Positions 1-12,473 are shown, numbered from the stretch's first letter. The stretch is 64,000 nt of DNA from Siphonodentalium dalli (GCA_032622095.1 CP136063.1:74441980-74505979), one strand, 5' to 3'. A program made the numbers and translations. Notes: generated by a model from the letters alone, not told the origin.

Positions 1-1562
1 AACGCACGACGAAGGAGCAGACAGCAATAGACAATCTTATCAATGAACTTAACAAAGACAATCAAGTTGGACAGGTTACTGGAGACAAACTTGCACCGAA
101 GGAAATAGTTGCATGTAGAGGGGAAATTGACGAACGTGAACGCAAACACATGGATGAAAACGAACGGACAATTACAAACGAGAATGCTGCTGCATTGGAC
201 GTCGGTTTAGATGACGTTGATGCTATCATAGATATTGCATCCACACGTGCGTCGAGAATATCCTTTGTGGACCGAAGCCGTGTTTGTGGTGTCGATATGC
301 TATACGAAGACGACGATTATTCGGGGAATACCATTGACACTAGAACAAGGACAAGGTCGCAACCTGAGAGACCATACGCTGTCGGGGACGAGCTCAAACG
401 TGATGGAGAAACGTGGTCAACAAACAACGTATGCATGGCTAACGCCGAACTTATTACTGGGTTGACCGAGCCCTCACATCAAAGTTCGTTTGTAAAACAA
501 GGGCGTATCGCCTGGTCTCGCGATAATGACGACGATCAATGCGATTCAAGGCCCGTCCCTCGTGACACGCAAGAGATCAGAATGATAGATTTCTGTTGTG
601 TGGAATCAATAAGGTCTTTGGTTGTTGGGGATGTTATTGACATAGAGCAAGCGGCAACTAGGTTCTCGCAGTCGGCGTTAACCGCCTCGCCAAATTGGAG
701 CGAAGGTGGTGGACTCATTCTAGAACCAATGGACAAACACACGACGCGAGACCCATCGACTTATCTTGGCAACGACCAATGCTGTTGCATAAGTCAATTC
801 GACGATACCGATATGGGTACCAACACGCACGAACATAGGGTGCAACTGAAAGAGGCATCATGCACATGGGAGGATTCCAAATCACATGATCACAAGGCGA
901 AACAGAAAGAAGCAATGTCATGTACTGGGGATAATGCTCAACTCAGAAGTGGACACCTACACAGAACTGGAACGAGGCAAAATGACAGCGATGTTATGAC
1001 TGTGGGAGTAGCCATCGATTCTATGTTGGACAGTGAACCAACGGCACAGTGTCCCTCCGAAAATTCCCAGAAACACAACCGCGACCTCAAAGTGTGGTCA
1101 ACGACCAACGGTATTACAGACAGAGTGGAACCTTGCAATGGATTGCGAGAATGCTCAGCACAATGCTACTCTACAGAATTAGGATTTACCGATAGGGTCA
1201 ACCATCGCAATGGATTGAGCGAAAAGTCAAGCCAATGCTTTGCTAAAGAATATTTGCCATCGCCAGATGATATCGACCACTCGTCGTCGAAACAGACGGT
1301 CGTTTCTGAACGTGACACGAAACCGAGGTCATTGTTGAGCCCCTCATCCAGAAATTCTATGAAGACACTCACAGCTATAGTGTTAATTCGCACGTTGTGT
1401 GTGGTTCCCAGTTGCGTTATATCATTCCTGCAGCTAGCTTCCATTTTAGATATGGCAAACAATCAAATGGTTGTAGTTGCTGCAGTCATTAGCTTGAACT
1501 CGGCCGTTAATCCGTTCGCATACTCCTTCATGAAGAGATTTCGAAATTCTGCTAGGCGCTGA
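1..1562 (+). CDS. Class A (rhodopsin-like) GPCR, C-terminal part, 5' end outside window
   Basis: The frame is open from base 3 and gives about 519 residues before the TGA at 1560-1562, so this is the 3' part of a larger gene. An ATG at 150 exists, but the frame is already open upstream and no start is needed there. About 450 residues are hydrophilic, rich in Asp, Ser, Thr and Arg, and fit an unusually long third intracellular loop. Then come TM6 (about 1362-1440) and TM7 (about 1468-1530) with the NSAVNPFAY form of the NPxxY motif, a short basic helix 8 (FMKRFRNSARR) and the stop. In TM6 the usual CWxP is CVVP, so the toggle Trp is missing. The membrane topology and family follow from TM6-TM7. 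The ligand class cannot be told; long third loops are known in amine and muscarinic-like receptors and in many orphan receptors. Confidence 0.85.
   Translation, partial: RTTKEQTAIDNLINELNKDNQVGQVTGDKLAPKEIVACRGEIDERERKHMDENERTITNENAAALDVGLDDVDAIIDIASTRASRISFVDRSRVCGVDMLYEDDDYSGNTIDTRTRTRSQPERPYAVGDELKRDGETWSTNNVCMANAELITGLTEPSHQSSFVKQGRIAWSRDNDDDQCDSRPVPRDTQEIRMIDFCCVESIRSLVVGDVIDIEQAATRFSQSALTASPNWSEGGGLILEPMDKHTTRDPSTYLGNDQCCCISQFDDTDMGTNTHEHRVQLKEASCTWEDSKSHDHKAKQKEAMSCTGDNAQLRSGHLHRTGTRQNDSDVMTVGVAIDSMLDSEPTAQCPSENSQKHNRDLKVWSTTNGITDRVEPCNGLRECSAQCYSTELGFTDRVNHRNGLSEKSSQCFAKEYLPSPDDIDHSSSKQTVVSERDTKPRSLLSPSSRNSMKTLTAIVLIRTLCVVPSCVISFLQLASILDMANNQMVVVAAVISLNSAVNPFAYSFMKRFRNSARR
1111..1237 (+). 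repeat. Internal duplication in the GPCR third loop
   Basis: Two adjacent ~57-bp copies (about 1111-1166 and 1180-1237) encode similar peptides. Both carry TDRV, then NGL, then SxQC (ITDRVEPCNGLRECSAQC and FTDRVNHRNGLSEKSSQC). This is a tandem duplication inside the loop, still in frame. Confidence 0.7.
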
Positions 1563-1581
1563 CTAAATGATCATAGTCAGC

Positions 1582-1744
1582 GACAGTGATTACCACACTA
1601 GGGACTTAACTTGTGCCTCGATCATTTTATCATATTATTAGCCAACAAATTAAATATATTTTTGATGTGCAATTTCGCTCATGTTGTGTCAGTCATGGAA
1701 TTTCCAACTTGAGACAGTGATTACGACATTAGGGACTTAAGTTG
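1582..1744 (+). repeat. 32-bp direct repeats bracketing a ~98-bp module that recurs at 3563-3656
   Basis: A ~32-bp sequence containing GACAGTGATTAC and AGGGACTTAA occurs at 1582-1614 and again at 1713-1744 with a few differences. The segment between them (starting near TCGATCATTTTATCA) recurs at about 3563-3656 without the direct repeats. The arrangement looks like a small mobile or duplicated module with long flanking direct repeats. Confidence 0.6.
1649..1654 (+). other. Possible poly(A) signal of the GPCR gene (ATTAAA)
   Basis: The common variant ATTAAA lies about 90 bp after the stop codon, in AT-rich sequence. It falls within a repeated ~100-bp segment (1615-1712, copy at 3563-3656), so the gene's 3' end may come from a repeat. 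Confidence 0.3.
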
Positions 1745-1745
1745 T

Positions 1746-3138
1746 TTAAGTCTCTCCACGGATGTACAACATGCTGCATTTCTACAATGTTTACCAAACT
1801 TAGTACAGTTACATGTACTAGATCTTGCAAAAGTGGAGTTCATGTGTCTCGTTTACCTGACACATTAACTGTGAACTATGTTATAATTTCAAAATATTGC
1901 AATATCTTTTTGGAACAATCTATCTTTTGATACGAGAATGATAGACTCAGTATATATAGCATCTGTTTAAAAATCTCTTAAATTTCAACTGTTCACCATA
2001 TTTAGCTGTCATACATATGATATTCCTCGAACTGTTGGTATTAGTCCAGAATATTCACCGTGGCGTAGCCGAGATGCTTATGTGGACTAATACCCGACAG
2101 CGAGGGGGATATCAGTTTTAAACCACAGCTATATCTGTCATTAAATCCAAATACCACTAGAAATTTGGAAAACGAGGGCTCGATCATGGTATTTCGCATA
2201 TTGCGCTGCATGCACATTCAGATACCAACTGTCTGCATCTCGCGATGAAGATATATCGTAAGACCATTAAACAGTTAGACAACGCTATACATTTTCTTGG
2301 CCTAGCGATGACCGAGGCCCAAGTGAGTTGATCAAACCATGCATGAACTGACACTCACGCAGTCGCCGTCTATCAGTGAGAATAGGCTCATTATACTGAG
2401 ATAACTAACGATGATAAATGCGTGCACCGATGATTGAATATCACGTGGAAGGTCAGATCATGTCGAGTCATAACCCGAACATCAGCACAATTTGGGAGAT
2501 ATAAAGAAATTTGGGGACAATTCCATCTTGCTGAACTGAGACAAAAGCTTCATGTTGTGAGCAAAGTTATATAAAATGTTAAATAATTTTCAACGCTCAT
2601 TAATTTTGTAAGATAATAATAATAATTTAATGATATCGGTACATTATGGCAATACAAATAGTACTGTTGTCTTGCGATATACCAAGAAAACCAAAGTCAT
2701 ACAGGGACAAAATCATGGCGACAGAGTGTGTGTGGTTTGTGTGACCCACCCCAATGACCGATAGTCGTGTCTCACCCCAATGCCCGATCGTCACGTATTT
2801 CAACTGTTGGAAATCTCATTTTTGAAACAACATTTAGTTCGATAATTCAGTCAAATATAGGATAACATTGTTTTGATAGTTTAACATATATTTAGAGTGA
2901 GATAGGTTGTTTTTAGACCAAAGTCTGATATTTCCCCATTTTTTTGGGACAAATTTATATTCAGGCTGATGTCATCAATTAAACAATTCGCATGGAGCCA
3001 TAGGACTGTGTTATTTGGTTGAACATTTGCTACTATTTTAAAATTACACATATATAGCACACATACATTTCTTGATATACGTAAATTTCATGATCATACG
3101 ATATTTGACTCATTTGGTGTACATGACACAGGAACGGC
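1746..3138. other. Intergenic, no gene recognised
   Basis: AT-rich sequence without a convincing coding segment, RNA gene or structured repeat. The only open frames are short and look random. Confidence 0.5.
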
Positions 3139-3562
3139 CATGGCGACTAAATTAATGTTGTTTCAGGGGCGTGGGCATGGGGTGAGGTTTAAAAACATTA
3201 AGGATCCGGATACCCCAAGATTTGCTAGGAATTTAATCGTACAATATTCCTCATATTTTGCAGCTATGCAATGTTTACAATATATTCTCAACAGTATAGC
3301 TTCTACTCCAGAATTGGTCACTTTTTTACAAACCAAAAACGGGGAATATCATTCGAGTGCATTCAGGAACGTGGCTATAGGGTCCCATTTGGGTATCCAC
3401 ATGTACCTGTTGACACCCCCGAGTTCATCTGGTACCTCAAGCTTTTGGAATTTTCCAACCTGACACCCCCATAATTAGGTTAGTAATTTCCATTGCCCCA
3501 TCAATTACTGGTTGTAAAATGTAATTATGAGAACACTAGCGTTTCGAAGTTTAAACAATCTT

Positions 3563-3656
3563 GTGCCCCGATCATTTTATCACATTATTAGCTATTAAAC
3601 ATTTTTGGTGTGACATTTCGATCTTGTTGTTTTAGCCATGGAATTTCAAACTTGAA
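3563..3656 (+). repeat. Second copy of the 1615-1712 module
   Basis: Matches the module between the 32-bp direct repeats at 1.6-1.7 kb over about 95 bp, including GATCATTTTATCA and CATGGAATTTC. The flanking direct repeats are absent. Confidence 0.6.
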
Positions 3657-3690
3657 AATGTTGACCAATGTTGGGGGTGAGACTAATATT

Positions 3691-3978
3691 ATCCATCATG
3701 ACATGGGGTGTGGGATGGAAAAATCTCACCCGAGGGGCCAGATATTTGGGCCGGACACGAGGCTTGCCGAGTGTCCGGACCAAATATAAGGCCCCGAGGG
3801 TGAGATTTTTCCTTGCCCACATCCCAGGTCATGATGGATCATTTTTCTCCCAACCCAAGAGCCTCATTCCGATTTGTTTTGTTTTATACCAAACATTGGC
3901 ATATTCCAGTAGCTTCGTAACGGTATATCTGGGGATAAATATGATGCTATATTCGTGATTATCTGGGATGATTTCGGT
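3691..3978 (+). mobile_element. Palindromic foldback element, copy A
   Basis: Bases 3691-3839 form a near-perfect palindrome. The ends ATCCATCATGAC and GTCATGATGGAT are complementary, inner arms AAAAATCTCACCC and GGGTGAGATTTTT pair, and the centre GGACACGAGGCTTGCCGAGT can fold on itself. A further ~140 bp after the palindrome is shared with copy B at 4963-5248, so the duplicated unit is larger than the hairpin. No coding capacity. Probably a MITE-like element or part of one. Confidence 0.75.
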
Positions 3979-4350
3979 ATATATCCAAAGGTATATACTG
4001 TAAAAACAAAGCGCGCCATCCGTGTTTGCAGGGTTAATACGTTAGAGTGAAATTGACATGGTCTTGTGAAATCTACATGAATACGTCACATCGTTGCACC
4101 TGCACAGATTCCGAGAAACGCGCGTATTGATATGAGGTATAAACAACTAGACTAATCGTTTTTGTCATGGGAAATGTCCATATCGGTACCATTAGAAAAG
4201 GAAACATGTGAATATATGACAGACAAATGTTAGTTAGATGCATTCGACGATTTATTGCAATGATGACACTGTTCGAATGTGGAACTATTTCGTTCGTCAT
4301 TTGTGAATCGGCTATTGTTTACGAGTTAGGAAATGTGCATGCCAGTTTTG

Positions 4351-4369
4351 CTTTGGGGGGGGGGGGGGC
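4351..4369 (+). repeat. Poly-G tract (14 G)
   Basis: Uninterrupted run of 14 guanines. Similar runs occur near 7461-7476, 49481-49490 and 51058-51070. Confidence 0.9.
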
Positions 4370-4502
4370 TTCTGTTTTTGATGCAATGTGTTCGCACAAC
4401 TAGTCGTTTATATTGCGTGTTGTGCAACTCTGCGTCTGCAAGTGAGGTTATGTTGAAGGTTCTTCGCGATTAACATGTTCGAAGCTTATCTCCATGTGTA
4501 TT

Positions 4503-4682
4503 AGCGTCCACGAATTCGTCCGTATTTATTTACTTGAAACGTGAAGCGTAACTGATTGGTCGCCATTGTTTTAGTTCAGACAAAACATGATGACGGATTG
4601 TTATATTCGTTCCGGCTCTTAATTAAATAGGTAAAGCAGTCACGTGGGTAGGGTGAGACCGCTGGTCACGTGTTGGGTGAGA
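4503..4682 (+). repeat. Dispersed repeat, copy A (sister at 39029-39210)
   Basis: About 180 bp starting GCGTCCACGAATTCGTCCGT and running to GGTCACGTGTTGGGTGAGAC. It matches 39029-39210 in the same orientation with only scattered differences. Non-coding; contains two CACGTG hexamers. Confidence 0.8.
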
Positions 4683-4962
4683 CTAATTTATACCACGATC
4701 GCCTATCTTACTATATAAATAAAGCCATCTATTTATATTTTACATTTAATCAACACCTATTAAACGTGCCTACTGTTGATTAATCTTCGCAGAGTGGATT
4801 AAACTTTCTCCATACAATTTGAACGGACGTTTATCCATCGCATTGTAAAGATCGTGGCATAAACAAAATATACGCATAGCGTTTCTGAATAACAAATTTA
4901 ATCCACTCGTGGGATTGGCGATTTACACCACTCGTGGATTAAATTTGTATATTCTATATATT

Positions 4963-5248
4963 ATCCATCATGACCTGGGATGTGGGATGGAAAAATCTCA
5001 CCCGAGGGGCCAGTTATTTGGGACGGACACGAGGCTTGCCGAGTGTCCGGACCAAATATCTGGCCCCGAGGGTGAGATTTTTCATGCCCACATCCCAGGT
5101 CATGATGGATCATTTTTCTCCCAACCCAAGAGCCTCATACCGATTTTTTTGTTTTATACCAATCTTCGGCACATTCCAGTAGCTTCGTAACGGTACATCT
5201 TGGGAGAAATCTGATGCGATTTTCGTGATTATCTGGGATGGTTTCGGT
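4963..5248 (+). mobile_element. Palindromic foldback element, copy B
   Basis: Bases 4963-5110 repeat the palindrome seen at 3691-3839, here with perfectly complementary 24-bp ends. The downstream ~138 bp also matches copy A (CCAACCCAAGAGCCTCAT, CAGTAGCTTCGTAACGGTA). The two copies lie 1.1 kb apart in direct orientation. Confidence 0.78.
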
Positions 5249-5481
5249 ATTTCACGGTCTGCCCATTTATCAGTTACAGCCACACCGTAAAATTCTTAGT
5301 ATTAGTCTGTTCGTGTATTGACTTTTGTGGTCATTAATATAGGCCTGATGATTGAAAATTGAAAATCTATTCCTTATAATTTCAAAGATATTTAGCAATA
5401 TTGTAAATTCAACTCCGGACAGACAAATGTATTAAGTGAAATGCATATGCAACTGGGGTGGTTTCATACGGGAACATGTCT

Positions 5482-5556
5482 CTATTCCGAAGGTTCGCTA
5501 TTCCGAAGGTTCACTATTCCGAAGGTTCACTACTCCGAAGGGTCGCTATTCCGAAG
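5482..5556 (+). repeat. 16-bp tandem repeat (TATTCCGAAGGTTCGC type), 5 units
   Basis: Five units carrying CCGAAG at 16-bp spacing. The left flank (TTTCATACGGGAACA) resembles the flank of an inverted copy at 30346-30467, so the tandem repeat travels within a larger element. Confidence 0.85.
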
Positions 5557-5559
5557 ATT

Positions 5560-7820
5560 TTTTTTTAAAGGTTAATTCTATATTCATGTATTGAGAGGGT
5601 TCTTTATCACGAAGACTCTTTTTTATGAAGGAAATAACTTAAAACATTGAAACATTAAATGTTATTTTTAATTTTGTTCGTGGGTTTCCTTGAGATTTAA
5701 TGTCATTATAATACGTATGACGTTATTTTCCAATACATATTCACGTCAGGCAGCCACACAATTATTGCTCTTTCCGTGCGATTTAATGTCATCGCGTATG
5801 GCGTTATATCTCAATAATCTTACAGGCAACAATACGCCAACTAAAGGCGGTGTTCTGCTTAATAAGTACGTCCTGCCAGATAAGTCAATATTTCTAATAA
5901 TAGTAACGTGGATGTATAGCCCCGCCCTCGGAGAAATATCGCTGCAATTACGACATGGTCGTTTGCCGTTGCCTAGTCAATAAATTTGTAGTGTATGACG
6001 TACTACGCACACCATATCGAAAAAATGCTTCCGTGATCTGATTTTTGAAACGTTTTTACGCGAATAAAGGTTTAAAATCAACTCCCCGGGCAAATTTCTT
6101 CGTATTGGGGACAGGGAATGTGTTTATACATATGGCATCGCTGTTGATAAGAATAAATTCACATTTATGCAATGACTAGACCTACCCTAACTTATGATGT
6201 CGATTAATAAATATGGCCCATCGATTGCTAATTATGGCAAAATAATTAAATGCTTCTGAGAATTTAGCATTGAATGAGAAAACAAAGGTTATTAGCCTAC
6301 CCCCCCCACCACCACCATTGTTGATAACTACTGTATTTTTGGCTATATTACATTCTTTGAATGGTCGTATAGGCTATAGGCTATATTAGCCTATATATAA
6401 TTATCACGATAACCCCTTCGGTGGCTACATGCATCACAATGAATGTGCATTGATACACAGGAAGAATCACAACCAGTTTTGAATACTTTACTAAAATGCT
6501 TTAACAAATTCGTAACAATGGATTGGTCAAGTACGCTTGTATTAAAGATCCTCCAGAGTTTGATACCGCGCGCTCTGTAGTCTATTATACTACAATCCAC
6601 GGAAACATGCGAATTTCACTGAATCAACCACAACATAATCACAAACTTTGAGTTGGTGGTTATATACTGATGCTGCTCGTAGTTATATATGAGAGCACAC
6701 ATATCAATATATAGTGTACTATATTTGCATTCTTAATTTGGCAGCTATAGTGTAAACCATCGATCGAATCTCCAATAAAGAGCAACCGAGGCGACATCGT
6801 GCGAAAAAAAAGTCACTCAACCATGTTCGGTAGCATGCCTACACTTATATATGTATGGATCCCATGCAAAATATCCCCTATTCATTTCGTTAACTCCGTG
6901 TTTGTGTGACTGTCTGCTGTGGCAGGTGGTTAAGCGTGCCTGTATATAGGCCTTCGCATCCACAAATCCCAGCCTATATTAGGAATTGATAAGTTGTATA
7001 TACATCGTTGGGTGGATAAACTATATACGTATATGTCTGAGGGATGAACCATTTATATCAGAATCGCGATAAAGGTTATACGGTGAGCAAACTTATATTT
7101 AAAACATATTTAGGCCCTATACATGAACGTGTTTAGAATGTTTCCGTTTTGGTGCAAAAAACTTGGAATTTCTAAATGCACCACCTTTGATCGAACCAAA
7201 ATAATTCTCAAAATTGAAGAAAAGCTATATAATTGCACAATGCTATGGCCACATATTGGAAATTTATAATCGCTAACTGCACACAAACCTATTAGTGTAT
7301 TGGACTTCAAAGTTCAAACTGTTGATTTTTTTCACCAAAGTGGGAAGGGGAGACACCACGACCCCGTCCCGTGTCAACGCGTCCGTGCATATACATAACT
7401 GATATCGTCAATGCTACTGCATTTTCTCCCCCGCCGCATGCAGCACAAGTTACATGCATGGGGAGGGGGGGGGGGGTCTGTGCTAAATTAATTACTGTAT
7501 GTTCAACTCAATTGCAGAACATTCTGCAAATAAAATATTGTTTGTATGAATTTATGCGTGGGAAAACGAAATACCATTTACGAAAGTAAGTTCTATATGC
7601 ATTTCTACCCCGCCCCATTTCCACAGAAGAATGCCCATTGCATCAATTTCGAGTAGTGGGTTGAACGACCCAAGTTCGTCAGTTCTATGTTCTTGTTGTT
7701 TTACCAAGAACTCAACGAACCAACAATCGAGTATTCAATAAAAGAGAATTAAGTGCGAGTTTACACACTGTCGAATTATGGATTGCTCGATAATAAATTA
7801 CTAACGCAAGCGCGATTGGC
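5560..7820. other. Intergenic, no gene recognised
   Basis: AT-rich sequence with short, uninformative open frames. A 97-codon frame at 5690-5983 has no recognisable domain and no splice or start context that would support it. A mixed C/CA run lies at 6301-6318. Confidence 0.45.
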
Positions 7821-8082
7821 TTAAGGACTACATATACTCAAATTAAACAGCAGGAGGTAGTACCATGCCTCTTGGAAACTAGTGACACAAGATTATTTAC
7901 TGCAGATGTCACTTCCTAAAGAAATGAACTGGAAAATATTTCATTTGACTATACTAAGTTATTATAAGTGAGCAATTACTGGTAGCGTGATAAAAAAAAT
8001 CCCAGACAAAAGAATTTTGCTAATATAAAATATTATCACCTGAGCGCATATTTAGGCCTATGTCAGAGATAAGCACCTTGAA
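7821..8082 (+). mobile_element. Decayed, right-truncated relative of the TTAA-flanked MITE at 48147
   Basis: Begins TTAAGGACTACATATACTCA, nearly the terminal repeat of the 48147-48513 element. It then shares stretches such as AGGTAGTA, CACCTGA and CAGAGATA with it over about 260 bp. No matching right end was found nearby. Confidence 0.5.
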
Positions 8083-8154
8083 ATTGGCGTTTTCTTTAGT
8101 AAAATTATCTAACTCAAGTTAGAACTCTGACATATATTAATAAAAACTGTTTGT

Positions 8155-8900
8155 CTGTCTAGACGACCAAATGGCTGGACCATTGGTGCTAAAAAAATGT
8201 ACATATGGGTCAATTGACCCGGGGAGTGTCATGGGATTGCTGCCATTGACATCAGATGTCTTAAAAGGACAATAATAATTAATTATACACCCAAAATGGT
8301 CGGAAATTTGTAATAAAGATTGCTTCGCATGGGTCAATTGACACGAGATAGGTGTTGTTAACATCTGATTCAGACGACTTAAAGGGGCATAAACAATTCT
8401 AATTTAAAAAATGAATCATATACACAAAATGGTTAGACTCTGGTCGCTGGAAATTGGTATACAGGGGTAAATTGACCCGGGCAAACTTAAAGGGGAACTT
8501 ATAGACTATATTATAGAGATGAGCAATTCTTATCAGCTTAAACAATATGTAGTAAAATTGGTACACATGGGATCCCATGACTAGGGGAATGTCATGGGAT
8601 TGGCGCCTTGGACATCAGATGACATAAAGGGATGTTTGTAAATTATGTTAACATAGCTTATCAATTAAAAACATTTATCATCTCAGAAGATATATGGGAA
8701 AATTGGTACAGAGATAAATTGGGCGTGTCATGTGATAGGTGCCGTTGACCTCAGATGACTTAAAGAAGTACTAATAATTAGCAATAAAGAGCGTTTATTA
8801 TCAAATTAAAAGTAGAGGTAAATTTATCCAGAGTTTCATGCAATATATATGTGATGCTTATCTCAGGTGACTAATAAAGAGTTTAAATGACTGGAGGGGG
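8155..8900 (+). repeat. Degenerate tandem repeat, unit roughly 130-180 bp
   Basis: About five diverged copies of a core that reads roughly AATTGGTACA, then TCAATTGACCC, then GTGTCATGGGATTG, then ACATCAGATGACTTAAAGG. The cores fall near 8205, 8330, 8460, 8570 and 8705, with a faint copy near 8820. Non-coding. Confidence 0.65.
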
Positions 8901-11460
8901 CACTAATAATGTGTTCATTCTTTACCTGAGCAATGCCAGGTACCCTATCTAGTAATTGATACAGATATGATGGACTTATTTTTTGTATGGTGGAATGATT
9001 AGGTCCCGCGCTGACAGCACCCCTCCTCTCGTGCAAGTTTCCTCACCAAGCAGGTACTCACTGTCTGATGGCTCTATTTTCATATTTTAAAATCACCTCC
9101 ATATCACCTTATTGTGAAGTGCATCATTGATCTACCATTTAGTATAGGTATCCCACAAATTTGTCATAAATGTACTTCAAAGCTTCAAATATATTACTGT
9201 ATGCAGACATCTATCCAATTATTGGAGATCCTAACACAGGCTTGTCTTTCAACACACAATTGATACAAACGCTTGCCATTCAAGGCACATATCTAAATTA
9301 TTGTTCCTTCAATACATTGAAACTCCACAAGTACAACAGGGCATCAGATGAATATTTAAACTAAACTGTTTAAAAAATGGAAAGATTCTTTGCAAACTTC
9401 AAGCTTCTGTTGGCCCATCAGAGGAGATACTGTAGGGAATCTTTTTGACCAAACCACTTTGATTTGAAATGGAAGTGCGCGACTAAAATATTGTAATCTG
9501 TGGGTAACATCAGGTGTGGTTTCTTCACTGCTTCAAGATTGCTGACTAATATTGATTTGAATTTATAGATATTGGGATGAAATATCTCCAAATATTGACA
9601 GTAGAATTCTTGTCTATAGGCTCTATAAAACCTGGTAATTTAGTAACACAGCTGGGGGATAATACAAATGGAAACACTTTAGAAATGACCTATTGAAAGA
9701 TGCAATTGCCCACATGCCTGTAAATATATTCATTATTGACTGAATGTAATGCAGAACCGCATGCACTGTATCTGTAATTGATAAACATCTTGCAATGGTT
9801 ATTTCATTTATAACACTGGTTATACATTTTGGTATATCTTAAAAGGATAAGATATAAAAATGTCGTTTCATCTCATCGATAGAGGCAATATTATTTTCAT
9901 CTCATGCATCCATGAAATGTTGGAAGGTCTTCTCCCCAACTGTTTTCAGAGGCCATATATCCAGGACAATGGAGAGAGAGAGAAAGAGAAATACTGTCAA
10001 AATTTTTATTCAAATTCGGGAAAAGTCCATAACAACAATATCTAATATGTGCTCTATAGTAGTACATACATGTATATATTAAAGTATGGAGCTTCAAAGA
10101 TAAAATGAGAGTTGCACAAAATATTGTATTTAAGAAATGAATAACACACACACAAACCCACTGCATTCATTTCTTTATTTATATAGCTTTTTTATTGTTT
10201 ATTCCCATAAACAAGACCAAAATCACCAACCAAATAAAGTTAAAATTTGTGGCCAATTTGGTCCAACAGTTTAACCTGAAGTAGGAACATATGCCATTAT
10301 GGACTGTTGGTTTAAAAACATACATGAGGGAAAAATAAAACAAACTATGAGAACAATTCTAACCTATTTTTTATGTGAACATCTAATCTACAACTAATGT
10401 TATACCAGGCATGAAATTTTCAACTGTTTAAATTTTGATCAAATAGGGGTTCAAAACTCCACCGCTCTACACTCCTTCCCTGTTGCCTCCAACATTGCCC
10501 CCACCCAGGCTTCCTAGAAATCAATATTATTATACCAGTACCAAACAGGATAGAGAGCTAATCTCTTATCTCTGCCCCTATTAGAACAAATGTGAATCCC
10601 CATCTATGAGATCGATTCATCTAGTAATATCAATATACCCCCACTATCCAATAGGGTATGATTTCACCTGGATAAGTGGTGGTTAACAAAATAATATTGG
10701 GACAGCCAAGTCTGTATTTAGAGTGTCTGACCTCTGCAGAATGAGGTCCACAAAAGGTGAATTTAATGAGTCATGACACTATTCCCCCAAGGTGGAATAG
10801 CACAACGTATTCACCCTCTGGGGATATCATTTCCTAACGAGAGGCCAATCACGACCGACAGATGTTTAACCCATACCTTGGCGATAGCGATTAGCTATAA
10901 CTGATAATTGGTCTAAGATATGATCACAGTAATACATATATCAGTACTTAAACTTAAAATCAAAAGCTCAAATAATTTGTCTTAAGAAGGGGTTAAAGTA
11001 TTTGGGGTGGGGGAGGAGTCTATTTAAATCTCATAACTCTATCCCTATTCAAACAATGACCTCTCACTGTGAGATCCAATGGTTTAGCCATTAATAAATT
11101 TGACAGATAGGATAAACAATTATCCAGCCAGCAGATTGTTTGTCTTTACCTTCATACAACCACCCCTAGAGCTTGGTAACATATGTCACCACTTAATTAA
11201 TAACAGATTTCGCTTGGAATGACATCTATTAAAGGTACTCTCATATACTCTGGATATTGGATGTTCACATGGCAATTTATTGCTATCATTATATTACATG
11301 CAACCATTGCAATTTAATCTTCATATCTTCAAAAAAGGACATCACACCTAATTAATGGTATACAACTAAAACAAATTAGTGTCAATGAATTTTTTTTTTT
11401 TAATTAAATATTTTTTTATTATTTAATATAAAAGTTTTTTAATATTTTTTGCGTGTTAAA
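8901..11460. other. Intergenic, no gene recognised
   Basis: AT-rich sequence without a supported gene. Short open frames at 9170-9364 and 9860-10166 have no recognisable motif. A long A/T homopolymer-rich stretch lies at 11390-11450. Confidence 0.45.
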
Positions 11461-11890
11461 TTGAGCGAGGAAATTCAATCTATAAAAGGGTCATAACTCC
11501 TTTAAAATAAATCGGATCAAACCCAAATTCGAACTTGATCTGTATTTTGGGCTGACAATCTCACATACCAAATTTGGTGTCAAATTTTTTTTTATAGTTA
11601 TGGCAGCATGTGTAAATTCTGAGTAAAAAAGGGCCATAACCAGCCCAAACTGTACAAAAAAACAAACTTGAATCAAACCCATATTCGAACTCGAACTGTA
11701 TTTTGGGCTGAGAAACCTATATACAAAACTTGGTTCCGATCAAATAGAAAATGTTAGAGCTATCGCATTATGCCTAAAGTGTCTACGGACGGACAGACAG
11801 ATGGATGTACAGATGGATAGATGAACGACGAGTGGTCAATCCGGACATTGACACTATGTGTACCATACTATGGTATAGGTACACATAAAA
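11461..11890 (+). repeat. Modular non-autonomous repeat, family 1 copy A
   Basis: Two to three internal modules of ~140-170 bp, each with GGGCCATAAC-like, ATCGGATCAAACCCA-like and CTGTATTTTGGGCTGA segments. A GGACGGACAGACAGATGG run follows, then ACGAGTGGTCAATCCGG, then a terminal hairpin (GTGTACCATACTATGG and CCATAGTATGG-type arms). The same order is seen at 12474-12996. Confidence 0.7.
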
Positions 11891-12473
11891 AGTTTTATCT
11901 CATGCAGAGTACAAGAAAAATGTATCAAAGTTCAAACCTGTTGTGCTTTTTAATATTTCTATTCACATTTGTAATCAATTGAAATCAATGTCGAAAAAAC
12001 TTTCCATTAATATATAAATAAAACAAACTAGACCTACAGTTCTAAAAGTGTTTTGAATAATTATTTTGTTCTCATAGACTGACACAGAGCTCTCAAGTTT
12101 TAAAAAATTTGAAAACCAAAGTTGTCTTCCCATGCAACCAACAAATCTACTAAACACAATCACATTATTAACCCCCAATAGTAATGCTATTAAACAATAA
12201 AACCAGATTATGCCTTTAAGATGAAATTTAAATAACCATGCATATAAAATATAAAAGCATAAACGTTCCATCTATGATATCTCATCATATGGCCAACACA
12301 TCTGCTAGCAGTTAATTAACTCAATGCAAGAGAGAGTCATTGTCACTTTATACTATCTCTGTTGCACAATGTGAGAAGACAACTTCATGGCATTGTAAAC
12401 CTGATTTATTAGATTCTACCTGGACAGTGCAAACTGTGCATCTTTGATATATTTTAGAGATGAATAAAATAAT

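Noticed and set aside
3140-3463. 107-codon frame starting MATKLMLFQ
   Set aside because: No recognisable domain or supporting splice context; two overlapping frames are open over the same bases. Could not be excluded as an exon, but not supported.
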